Source: Candidatus Parvarchaeota archaeon (GTDB taxonomy: Archaea > Nanobdellota > Nanobdellia > Parvarchaeales > Parvarchaeaceae). From it: 42,359 bases of DNA. The stretch lies in the NCBI GenBank assembly GCA_023261805.1, contig JAGDXV010000022.1, positions 1 through 42,359 on the forward strand. The letters run 5' to 3'. The notes under the pieces were generated by a model, which was not told the origin of the DNA, made no database searches, and worked only from the letters and a program-made list of their open reading frames with translations. This document shows, one piece after another, positions 28,553 to 36,513 of this stretch (positions are counted from its first letter, which is position 1; each line of letters begins with the position of its first letter). The position numbers and the translations under genes were made by a program.

Positions 28553-28935
28553 CAGATACATTATCTGATGCAATAAACACGATAAAGATCGCGAGGAAGA
28601 CGGGAAAGGCAGTCTGCGTTCTGAAGCCGTTTTCTAAGCTGCTTGTTAACGTCCTGGGAATACTTCAGAAAAACGGTTACATAGAAAAATATGAAATGAT
28701 CTCGGATTCAAGGGGAGGCTTTATAAGGGTGACATTGAACGATTCGCTGAATGAATGCAAAACAATCAAACCGCGCATATCTGTGCGTTTCGAGGACCTT
28801 CAGCGTTACGAGAAGAGATTCCTTCCCGCCCTGAATTTCGGTTTGCTCATCCTTTCCACGAGCAGCGGCGTGATGACAAACATCGACGCAAGAAATAATC
28901 ATGTCGGTGGGAGGCTTTTACTATATGTCTATTAA
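28549..28935 (+). CDS. rps8: 30S ribosomal protein S8 (uS8)
   Basis: MTDTLSDAINTIKIARKTGKAVCVLKPFSKLLVNVL...LILSTSSGVMTNIDARNNHVGGRLL; SD ggaggt before ATG. Confidence 0.94.
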   Translation: MTDTLSDAINTIKIARKTGKAVCVLKPFSKLLVNVLGILQKNGYIEKYEMISDSRGGFIRVTLNDSLNECKTIKPRISVRFEDLQRYEKRFLPALNFGLLILSTSSGVMTNIDARNNHVGGRLLLYVY

Positions 28936-29449
28936 GTTCAATGTACTAGTACCGGAGAATGTAGATTTGAGAATAGATGGGAAGAAAATCTATGTCAAAT
29001 CAGAGAAGGGAGAATTATCTACGGACATACGTTATTCTTTCTTGAATGTCACAAAGGATGGCAAGCTTCTTCGTATAACAGCGCAGAAGGATAACGATTT
29101 TCAAAAAGCTATAGCCGGCACGCTGGCGGCAAGTGTGAGGAACATGATTAAGGGCGTGACGGAGGGATACACAGCGACCTTGGAGCTGGTTTACTCACAC
29201 TTTCCTGCCTCTCTGAAGCTTGATGGGAAGAAGCTTCTGGTCGAAAATTTTGTTGGTGAGAGAAAAAGCAGAGAAATCTTGATACCAGACGGTGTTGATA
29301 TCAAAGTCCATGGTACACAGATCACTCTCTCAGGTATAGATAAATATCTCGTTGGTCAAACCGCTGGAAGCATAGAGGCAGCAACAAAGTTGAAGGCAAA
29401 GGATAGGAGGGTATTTAAGGACGGGATATATATAACGAAGAAGCCCTGA
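28925..29449 (+). CDS. rpl6: 50S ribosomal protein L6 (uL6)
   Basis: KFNVLVPENVDLRIDGKKIYVKSEKGEL...VGQTAGSIEAATKLKAKDRRVFKDGIYI. Confidence 0.94.
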   Translation: MSIKFNVLVPENVDLRIDGKKIYVKSEKGELSTDIRYSFLNVTKDGKLLRITAQKDNDFQKAIAGTLAASVRNMIKGVTEGYTATLELVYSHFPASLKLDGKKLLVENFVGERKSREILIPDGVDIKVHGTQITLSGIDKYLVGQTAGSIEAATKLKAKDRRVFKDGIYITKKP

Positions 29450-29455
29450 AAAAAT

Positions 29456-29803
29456 ATGGAATTCACAAAACACGATGCGGGAAAATTGAAGCGTGTCGGC
29501 AGCTCCTGGAGGCTACCGAGAGGAAAGAAGAACAGAGACCGGCTTCAAAGAAGGGGACACAGGAAACTACCGCAAGAGGGTTTCAGGCGTGCAAGAGAGG
29601 AGAGGGGAAAGATAAACGGAAAGGAGGTTTTTCTGCTCCATTCTCTCTCTGAGATTTCACAGTTGAATCAGGATAACATCGTCATAATTTCATCATCCGT
29701 AGGAAAAAGGAAGAGGGAAGCTCTATTGAAGGCGTGCACGGAAAAGGGGATAGAGGTATTGAACCATGGTGTCACTAAAAACACAGAGAAGGGTAGCCAG
29801 TGA
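29456..29803 (+). CDS. rpl32e: 50S ribosomal protein L32e
   Basis: KLKRVGSSWRLPRGKKNRDR, VFLLHSLSEISQL; short form. Confidence 0.87.
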   Translation: MEFTKHDAGKLKRVGSSWRLPRGKKNRDRLQRRGHRKLPQEGFRRAREERGKINGKEVFLLHSLSEISQLNQDNIVIISSSVGKRKREALLKACTEKGIEVLNHGVTKNTEKGSQ

Positions 29804-30209
29804 AATACTGGGTGTTGGGGAGAAGAGGATCAAGATGGATCCATCGAAGATGAAGGAGATAAAGGAAGCGATAACAAGGGAAGACATCAAGAAGCTGATA
29901 GATCAGGGTGTGATCTCCGTCAGACCGATCGTCGGTCAGTCAAGAGCGAGGGCAAGGGTGCTCGCTGAAAAGAAATCAAGAGGACATAGGAAGGGCAGGG
30001 GAAGCAGAAAGGGAAAGCTTTCAGCGAGGGAGGCGACGGACTGGAGGCTTAAGATAAGAGCACTCAGGAGGGAGCTTAAGAAGCAGCTGAGTGCAGGAAA
30101 TATAAGTAAAGCGGAATATAGACTGCTTTACAGACGCGCAAAGGGAGGGGCATTTCACAGTGTTTCCCACCTTAGATACATGATAAGCGCGGAGCGGAAG
30201 AACCAATGA
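29766..30209 (+). CDS. rpl19e: 50S ribosomal protein L19e
   Basis: SLKTQRRVASEILGVGEKRIKMDP...KKSRGHRKGRGSRKGKLSAR. Confidence 0.95.
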   Translation: MVSLKTQRRVASEILGVGEKRIKMDPSKMKEIKEAITREDIKKLIDQGVISVRPIVGQSRARARVLAEKKSRGHRKGRGSRKGKLSAREATDWRLKIRALRRELKKQLSAGNISKAEYRLLYRRAKGGAFHSVSHLRYMISAERKNQ

Positions 30210-30721
30210 AAAAGAGAGCTGTTAAAACTGATTATAGGAGAAGGATGAAACTTTTGAAGTCCGGTTTACCAAGACTTGTCATCAGAAAGACGAACCGCTA
30301 CATAATAGGGATGATCGTTGAGTATTCTCCATCCGGAGACAGGACGAGTAAACTGATCACGAGCAAATCATTGAAGAAATACGGTTGGGAGCTTGGTCTT
30401 AAGAATACGCCTGCTGCCTATTTGACTGGCTTTCTGATCGGAAAGACAGGAGGGGTCAAGGAAGCCATCGTTGACAAGGGGAGACATACAATGAGCAAAG
30501 GAAGTTTCATACGTTATTTCATAAAAGGCGCGCTGGATGCAGGGATGGATCTTCATGTAAAGGAAATGGATATCGACAAGGAGAGAATGGTCGGAAAACA
30601 TATTTTAGATTATTATTCAAAGGACTCATCAAAGTTTTCAGAGCTCGGTGATAAGATTAAACTTATAACTGATGAGTTCAATAAGGTGATTGAGAAAATA
30701 AATCAGGAAAATGGAAGATGA
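30206..30721 (+). CDS. rpl18: 50S ribosomal protein L18 (uL18)
   Basis: TDYRRRMKLLKSGLPRLVIRKTNRYIIGMIVEYSPSGDRT; KNTPAAYLTGFLIGK. Confidence 0.95.
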   Translation: MKKRAVKTDYRRRMKLLKSGLPRLVIRKTNRYIIGMIVEYSPSGDRTSKLITSKSLKKYGWELGLKNTPAAYLTGFLIGKTGGVKEAIVDKGRHTMSKGSFIRYFIKGALDAGMDLHVKEMDIDKERMVGKHILDYYSKDSSKFSELGDKIKLITDEFNKVIEKINQENGR

Positions 30722-31427
30722 GGTTGAAGAGAAGCAAGAGATAGAAGAGGAGAAGCAGCAGAAGTCGTACAACTTCAAGACGGAACTTGGAAAAAAAGTC
30801 CTGTCTGGAGAAATAAAGAACATCGATGAAATACTCGACAGCAATCTAAAAATACTTGAGGAGGGCATCGTTGACTATCTTCTTCCTGATCTTGAAATAG
30901 AATATCTTTACATCGGCCAGTCAAGGGGAAAGCTTGGTGGAGGAAAGAGAAGGATCGTGAAGAACACACAGAAGGTTACCGCCGAGGGAAAGAGGCAGAG
31001 GTTCTCCGCTGTCGCCGTTGTAGGGGATAAGAAAGGCCATCTTGGGATAGGCAGAGGAAGCGGGCTAGAGTCGGTGATAGCAAAGGAAAAGGCCGTAAAA
31101 AATGCAAAATTGAACATCACGAAGGTGCTTCTGGGCTGCGGTAGCTCCGAGTGTGCCTGCAGGGAGAAGCATTCTATTCCATTCGTCACCACGGGGAGAA
31201 GTGGCTCAGTGAGGGTGACGTTGATTCCAGCTCCAAAAGGTGTCGGTGCTTGCACGGCAGATGATATCAAGACGATAATACGTCTCGCCGGGATAAAGGA
31301 TGTTTGGTCGAAGGTCATAGGTCAGACAGGTACAAGGGTCAATCTCGGTTATGCGACCTTCGATGCGCTGAGGAAATTAAATCTTTTCAGGTACAATGAT
31401 AAAAACAAGGAAGAGTTGGGTATCTGA
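30711..31427 (+). CDS. rps5: 30S ribosomal protein S5 (uS5)
   Basis: RQRFSAVAVVGDKKGHLGIGRGSG...SVRVTLIPAPKGVGACTADDIKTIIRLAGIKDVW. Confidence 0.95.
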   Translation: MEDEVEEKQEIEEEKQQKSYNFKTELGKKVLSGEIKNIDEILDSNLKILEEGIVDYLLPDLEIEYLYIGQSRGKLGGGKRRIVKNTQKVTAEGKRQRFSAVAVVGDKKGHLGIGRGSGLESVIAKEKAVKNAKLNITKVLLGCGSSECACREKHSIPFVTTGRSGSVRVTLIPAPKGVGACTADDIKTIIRLAGIKDVWSKVIGQTGTRVNLGYATFDALRKLNLFRYNDKNKEELGI

Positions 31428-31432
31428 TTCAC

Positions 31433-31858
31433 ATGGAAAAGCTTTGTGTGATAAAAATAAGGTCGGATATAAGGGCAAATGGTAAGCAGAAGGAGATTTT
31501 TTCGATCCTTGATTTAAGAAAACAAAATAATTGTGCGATATTTGATAAAACAGATTCGATTTTAGGTCTATTGAAGGAAGTGGAGGGTTACGTGACGTAC
31601 GGCGAGGTCGATGCCGAGAGCCTCAAAAAGCTACTGAAAAAGAAAACAACCATAGATGAACAGAAACTGGATCAATTTGTAAAGGATTTTTTTGATTCAA
31701 AGGCCAAACTTTCCGACCTCGGGATCAGAAACAGATTTTCGCTTCATCCGCCGAGGAAAGGATTTGAGAGAAAAGGTAAGAAAGTACCGTATAAATTGGG
31801 AGGAGCTGCCGGTTATCGGGGAAAAGATATAAATGAACTTTTGTTGAGGATGATATGA
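31433..31858 (+). CDS. rpl30: 50S ribosomal protein L30 (uL30)
   Basis: CVIKIRSDIRANGKQKEIFSILDLRKQNNCAI...FSLHPPRKGFERKGKKVPYKLGGAAGYRG. Confidence 0.92.
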   Translation: MEKLCVIKIRSDIRANGKQKEIFSILDLRKQNNCAIFDKTDSILGLLKEVEGYVTYGEVDAESLKKLLKKKTTIDEQKLDQFVKDFFDSKAKLSDLGIRNRFSLHPPRKGFERKGKKVPYKLGGAAGYRGKDINELLLRMI

Positions 31859-32262
31859 AACACAAGAAACTTAGAGGAAGCAACACCGCTGGAAGAGGGG
31901 CAGGAGATAGATCCCGCAGCGGAGCTGGGAGAAGGGGAGGAAGAGGAAAAGCTGGCGGGGGAAAGAGAGGACAGCAGAAGCTGATGTCTTTCCATGAGAA
32001 TAGGCATGCTCCGGAGGAAAGGCACATTAAAAAGATTCCCCTTAATTTGAATCGTATTCAATTTATTATCGAAAAGCTGAAAAAGGATGGAAAGCTGGTA
32101 TACGATGGTGATAGGATCGTACTTCACCTAGACGAGCTCGGTTTTTCAAAAGTCTGTGGCGGTTTCAAGGGCGAAAAGATGAAGCTTGTCGTTTACGGCA
32201 AGGCATCTGCCAAAGCGGAGGAGGACATAAAGGCGGGCGGTGGTGAAGTTAGATATGAATGA
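31855..32262 (+). CDS. rpl15: 50S ribosomal protein L15 (uL15)
   Basis: KLRGSNTAGRGAGDRSRSGAGRRGGRGKAGGGKRGQQK. Confidence 0.93.
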   Translation: MKHKKLRGSNTAGRGAGDRSRSGAGRRGGRGKAGGGKRGQQKLMSFHENRHAPEERHIKKIPLNLNRIQFIIEKLKKDGKLVYDGDRIVLHLDELGFSKVCGGFKGEKMKLVVYGKASAKAEEDIKAGGGEVRYE

Positions 32263-33652
32263 GAAGATCAAAAATTTTCTCTCAAATTTGCCATCCGTTC
32301 CAGTTCCAGAGGAGAAGCTTTCACTCAAAACTAAATTTATCTGGACAGGCATCATCCTTCTTCTTTTCATAATCATGTCCTTCACCCCTCTTTACGGGGT
32401 CAGTAGCGCATACAGTTTGAACTTTGAGATACTTCAGGTTCTTCTTGCTTCTCACTTCGGTTCACTTCTTTCCTTAGGTATAGGTCCGATAGTTAGCGCA
32501 AGCATAATAATACAAATGCTGCAGGGGACAGACATCATACACATAGATACCTCAACGAGGGACGGAAGGGTCCTTTTTCAGGGTCTGCAGAAGATATCTG
32601 CGATCATATTTGTTATAATAGAGAATGCGGTCTATGTTTTCAGTGGCGCACTCTCCCCTGCCGGTCCAGGCCTATTTTACCCGCTGGTGATGTTCGTTCA
32701 GCTTGTGATAGCTGGCTTTATCCTTGTACTGATGGATGAAGTTGTAAGCAAGTGGGGAATCGGTTCAGGTATAAGTCTCTTCATATTGGCTGGAATCTCC
32801 CTTCAGCTCATCAATACGACCTTCAATCCATTCATCTCACCGCAAGGTGCGATACCGGCGATCATATCTTCATTGTCAACAGGTGCACCGTTGAGCGCAT
32901 TGTTCCCTGTTATAACGATAATATCGACGATAGCGTTGTTCGCGGTTTCAATATGGCTTCAGGGTGTCAAGGTAGAACTTCCTCTCGCCTTCGGTAGGCT
33001 TAGAGGCTATGCGATAAGATGGCCGGTTGCGCTTTTTTACACAAGTATAATACCGATAGTGCTGATCGTTTCGATCGTCGCGGGTATCCAGTTTTTCGGT
33101 TTGGAGCTGTTCCATTCAGGAATAACGATACTTGGAACATATACACAAGAATCAACGATATTCGGCGTTCAAGAGGTTCCGGTGAGTGGAATAGCCGCGT
33201 TGTTGTCACCTCCAACTATACAACAATTGTATGTTAGTTATACCACCACGGGCATAACCCTTCTGCAGATCGAATCCATGATAGTCTATACCCTCGTTCT
33301 GGTGATAGGTGCTGCTATTTTTTCATATCTCTGGATGTTTCTTGGAGGGCAGGATCCAAAATCCGTCGCTACACAACTGATAGAATCCGGTCTTTCGATG
33401 CCTGGTTTCAGGAGGGATGAAAGGGTCTTGACGGAGGTTCTGAAGCGTTATATTATTCCTCTCGCTGTGATAGGCGGTGCGCTGACGGGTCTTATAGCGG
33501 CACTGGCAACGTTCCTTGATACGCTCACCGCGGGGATAGGTATATTACTTATAGTCATGATAATATATCAGTTCTATACATCTTTGATGAGCGAGAACAG
33601 GGAGGAATTCGAACCGATCAAGGACAAATTGGTCGGAGAATCTGAAGAATAA
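32255..33652 (+). CDS. secY: preprotein translocase subunit SecY
   Basis: Multi-TM; TPLYGVSS, LGIGPIVSASIIIQMLQG, GSGISLFI, QLIESGLSMPGFRR. Confidence 0.95.
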   Translation: MNEKIKNFLSNLPSVPVPEEKLSLKTKFIWTGIILLLFIIMSFTPLYGVSSAYSLNFEILQVLLASHFGSLLSLGIGPIVSASIIIQMLQGTDIIHIDTSTRDGRVLFQGLQKISAIIFVIIENAVYVFSGALSPAGPGLFYPLVMFVQLVIAGFILVLMDEVVSKWGIGSGISLFILAGISLQLINTTFNPFISPQGAIPAIISSLSTGAPLSALFPVITIISTIALFAVSIWLQGVKVELPLAFGRLRGYAIRWPVALFYTSIIPIVLIVSIVAGIQFFGLELFHSGITILGTYTQESTIFGVQEVPVSGIAALLSPPTIQQLYVSYTTTGITLLQIESMIVYTLVLVIGAAIFSYLWMFLGGQDPKSVATQLIESGLSMPGFRRDERVLTEVLKRYIIPLAVIGGALTGLIAALATFLDTLTAGIGILLIVMIIYQFYTSLMSENREEFEPIKDKLVGESEE

Positions 33653-33654
33653 AT

Positions 33655-34362
33655 ATGATTTGGGAAGCTTGGCTTGTTGTGATCCTAGGGGTGATCGTCG
33701 GTGTTTCCGGGCAGATCGCATATCTTTTGATCGTCGACCATGAGAAGGTAAGGGCAAGCAAATCAAGGATAAAAGAGCTTCAAACGAAGATAAAAGCGAC
33801 CCCGCCGACAGATCCTTCCTTCAAGTCATTGCAGACGGAACTTCTTTCAGAGAATGCGAAGATAATGAAGCAGACAATGAAACCAACTTATGTGACCTTC
33901 ATCCCTTTTCTTATAATATTTGTTTTGGTTGAGATGTATCTAAGTGCTGTTCCGATCACCATCGGCGTTCCAATTTCTGCTCAGATCATTGGGAATTTCA
34001 CAGGCAATATAACCTCAACCTGTCTCATGATCAACGGGGAGTTGACTAGGTCGCTTTCTGTCGTCAATGGGATGGCATTCAATGCGACTGTATTGAAAGA
34101 CAACTGCACCCTCTTTTTTATAAGCAATCATGCCAAAAGCAATGTGAGCCTTTCAGGCCTTGTCGGATCGGTACAGAAGAAGGTCTTTTCAGTGAACGGT
34201 GTGAAATTGGCTTTTACCCCCAATGACCTGATCGTAGCATCCTTTTACCTTCCACCTTTCGGAACGATCTATATAAACTGGTTCTGGGCTTACCTTATTT
34301 TCTCTCTCATCTCTGGATTGGGCTTGAACAGGGTCTTCATCCACTACAAGCTTGTGGCTTAG
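33655..34362 (+). CDS. DUF106 / EMC3-TMCO1-like (YidC/Oxa1 superfamily) membrane protein
   Basis: TM1, cytosolic helical hairpin, KPTYVTFIPFLIIFVLVEMYL, C-terminal TM; directly follows secY. Confidence 0.85.
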   Translation: MIWEAWLVVILGVIVGVSGQIAYLLIVDHEKVRASKSRIKELQTKIKATPPTDPSFKSLQTELLSENAKIMKQTMKPTYVTFIPFLIIFVLVEMYLSAVPITIGVPISAQIIGNFTGNITSTCLMINGELTRSLSVVNGMAFNATVLKDNCTLFFISNHAKSNVSLSGLVGSVQKKVFSVNGVKLAFTPNDLIVASFYLPPFGTIYINWFWAYLIFSLISGLGLNRVFIHYKLVA

Positions 34363-34378
34363 GAATTCTGAGGGTCAT

Positions 34379-34461
34379 CGCTGGGTACAGGATTCGAACC
34401 TGTGCATCCTTACGGAAACTGGCTCTCAAGGCCAGCGCTTTAACCACTCAGCCAACCCAGC
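34379..34461 (-). tRNA. tRNA-Ser (TGA)
   Basis: Reverse complement GCTGGGT...CTTGAGA anticodon loop...long variable arm...TTCGAAT...ACCCAGC + G. Confidence 0.95.
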
Positions 34462-34488
34462 ATTCATTATAGAAGGCTAACATCAATT

Positions 34489-35187
34489 TTATAGTTTTCT
34501 TTTCCTCTTTCTTTTGTTTTTTCTTCTGTACAGGAGCACAACGATGACAATTCCAAGACCGATCATCCCTGCCACGACTATCTCCCTTACAAAGGCGATA
34601 ATCGACAGGGAGAGCACCAAGGAAACATAAGTCATCCAGCTCCCGAGATCCCTGGCATCACCCCTTTTGGTTCCGAAGGTCAAGAACAGAATAGTAAAGC
34701 TTACAAGAAACCATCCGACGAAGTTTGATAGAGGGACACCATAGTAGAAATTATCAAGTGTTGTCAGCCATATCCATGCCCTTCCGCTCAGAAGCGGATC
34801 CATCACAACATCAATAAGCATGGTGAAAACAGCTGAAAGGAAGAGGGAATTGAAGGTCATATATGACACAGCAATGAATGAAAACCACATGAAAGGTATC
34901 AGCAACGGGATCCCGAATATCTTATAACCAAGGTTAGAGGTGTAAATGTATTTTCCAAAGGGAAAGCCGTAGTGCACACCGAGGAACTCAAACGCATAGG
35001 AAAGGACCACCGCCGTCAGCAGAAATTTTGTGCTTTTTTCCAGGCCATATTTTTTGACGGAGAGAAGAAAAGCGTATGGGATCAGAAGGGTATACGCAAG
35101 AAAGGAGAAGAAGTTGTTTGGAAAAGCGGTGGCGATTATTACCACAGATATTATGAGAGAAAGCAGCCAATACTTTTGTGCATCCAT
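34489..35187 (-). CDS. carotenoid biosynthesis protein, CruF / bisanhydrobacterioruberin hydratase-like (DUF422)
   Basis: Multi-TM; HYGFPFGKYIYTSNLGYKIFGIPLLIPFMWF, DVVMDPLL..RAWIWL, YYGVPLSNFVGWF. Confidence 0.8.
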   Translation of the reverse strand: MDAQKYWLLSLIISVVIIATAFPNNFFSFLAYTLLIPYAFLLSVKKYGLEKSTKFLLTAVVLSYAFEFLGVHYGFPFGKYIYTSNLGYKIFGIPLLIPFMWFSFIAVSYMTFNSLFLSAVFTMLIDVVMDPLLSGRAWIWLTTLDNFYYGVPLSNFVGWFLVSFTILFLTFGTKRGDARDLGSWMTYVSLVLSLSIIAFVREIVVAGMIGLGIVIVVLLYRRKNKRKRKRKL

Positions 35188-35193
35188 AATATT

Positions 35194-36471
35194 TTATGGG
35201 GTTACCCTTTCAGGAGTTCTTGGAAGAAGCGTGGCTTCAGCGATGTTTTGAAGGTCTAACATCTGCTTTACTATCCTCTCAAGGCCGGTGCCTCCTCCGC
35301 CATGCGGGGGTGCTCCATACTTAAAGAAGTCAAGATAGAATGAGAATTTTTCAGGATCAAGACCTTTCTCCTTCAATTGAGATACGAGAACATCGTACCT
35401 GTGTTCTCTCTGTGCAAGGGTCGTAATTTCTAATCCTTTGTATATCAGATCGGCCCTGTATGTTACATCCTCCTCACCTGCCTTTCGCATGTGATAGAAC
35501 TGCGCGGCTGACCAGGGGAATTCGGTCAGGAAGAAGAAGTCACTTTTGTACTTGTTCTTTACGTACTCTCCGAGCATTCTTTCGCCCTCAGGGTCTATGT
35601 CATCCCCTATTTCCTTGTTATATTTCTCCTTCAGTATTTTCTTAGCTTCCTTGAATGGAATGCGGGGGAACTTATAATGCTGGAGCTCCGCCCTCGCACC
35701 AAGTATGTCCAGTTCGGTCTTGTTTTTCTTGTGTACAAACTTTAGTAGCTTAACCATCAGCTCCTCCATTATTTTCATAATCTCCTCATACGACTCTATG
35801 AAGCCCATCTCTATATCCACACTAGTATACTCGCACAGGTGTCTTGTGGTATGGTGGGGCTCAGCCCTAAAAACAGGCCCTATCTCAAATACTTTCGGAT
35901 AGCCAGCTATCACCATCATCTGTTTGTAGAATTGAGGCGATTGTGCAAGATAAGCAGTCTTATCGAAATATACTATCGGAAATACATTTGCCCCTCCTTC
36001 TGTAGCCTGCGAAACTATCTTTGATGAATGAAAGTTGACAAAGCCTTTTTTCTGGAAGAAATCATTTATAAAGTATGTGACAGTGCTTTCTATTTTGAAT
36101 ATCGCGTGCTGTTTCTCCTTTCTCAGGCTCAGGAAACGGTAATCAAGCTGTTTATCGAGTGTTGAATCAATTTTTTCATTCATATTCAGCGGTATCGGCT
36201 GCTCAGCGTGCGCAAGTATCTTGATCTCCAAAGGGGTTATCTCGAAGTTATTGATGACATCGCTGTTGAGTTTTATCTTTCCCCTCAATACAATCACATC
36301 TTCAGGCTTGAGTGATCTTGCGATAGAAAAATTTGGTTCATTTTCTTCTGTCAGAGTAGCCTGATAGTATCTACCATCCTCCCTGACGATCAGAAATATT
36401 ATTTTATTTAGATCTCTGACGGCGCTTACCCATCCCTTTAAAACTACTATATCTTCTGTTTCGTAAAACAT
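35194..36471 (-). CDS. aspS: aspartyl-tRNA synthetase (archaeal/eukaryal type)
   Basis: SPQFYKQMMVIAGYPKVFEIGPVFRAEPHHTTRHLCEYTSVDIEM; GGTGLERIVKQMLDLQNIAEATLLPRTPERVTP. Confidence 0.92.
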   Translation of the reverse strand: MFYETEDIVVLKGWVSAVRDLNKIIFLIVREDGRYYQATLTEENEPNFSIARSLKPEDVIVLRGKIKLNSDVINNFEITPLEIKILAHAEQPIPLNMNEKIDSTLDKQLDYRFLSLRKEKQHAIFKIESTVTYFINDFFQKKGFVNFHSSKIVSQATEGGANVFPIVYFDKTAYLAQSPQFYKQMMVIAGYPKVFEIGPVFRAEPHHTTRHLCEYTSVDIEMGFIESYEEIMKIMEELMVKLLKFVHKKNKTELDILGARAELQHYKFPRIPFKEAKKILKEKYNKEIGDDIDPEGERMLGEYVKNKYKSDFFFLTEFPWSAAQFYHMRKAGEEDVTYRADLIYKGLEITTLAQREHRYDVLVSQLKEKGLDPEKFSFYLDFFKYGAPPHGGGGTGLERIVKQMLDLQNIAEATLLPRTPERVTP

Positions 36472-36513
36472 ATCTAATTCGAGTAAATGAAGGTATTAAT
36501 ATTTTATTCTTAA

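Noticed and set aside
34972-35259. Several + strand ORFs opposite the CruF-like gene
   Set aside because: Antisense shadows of the CruF-like and aspS CDSs.
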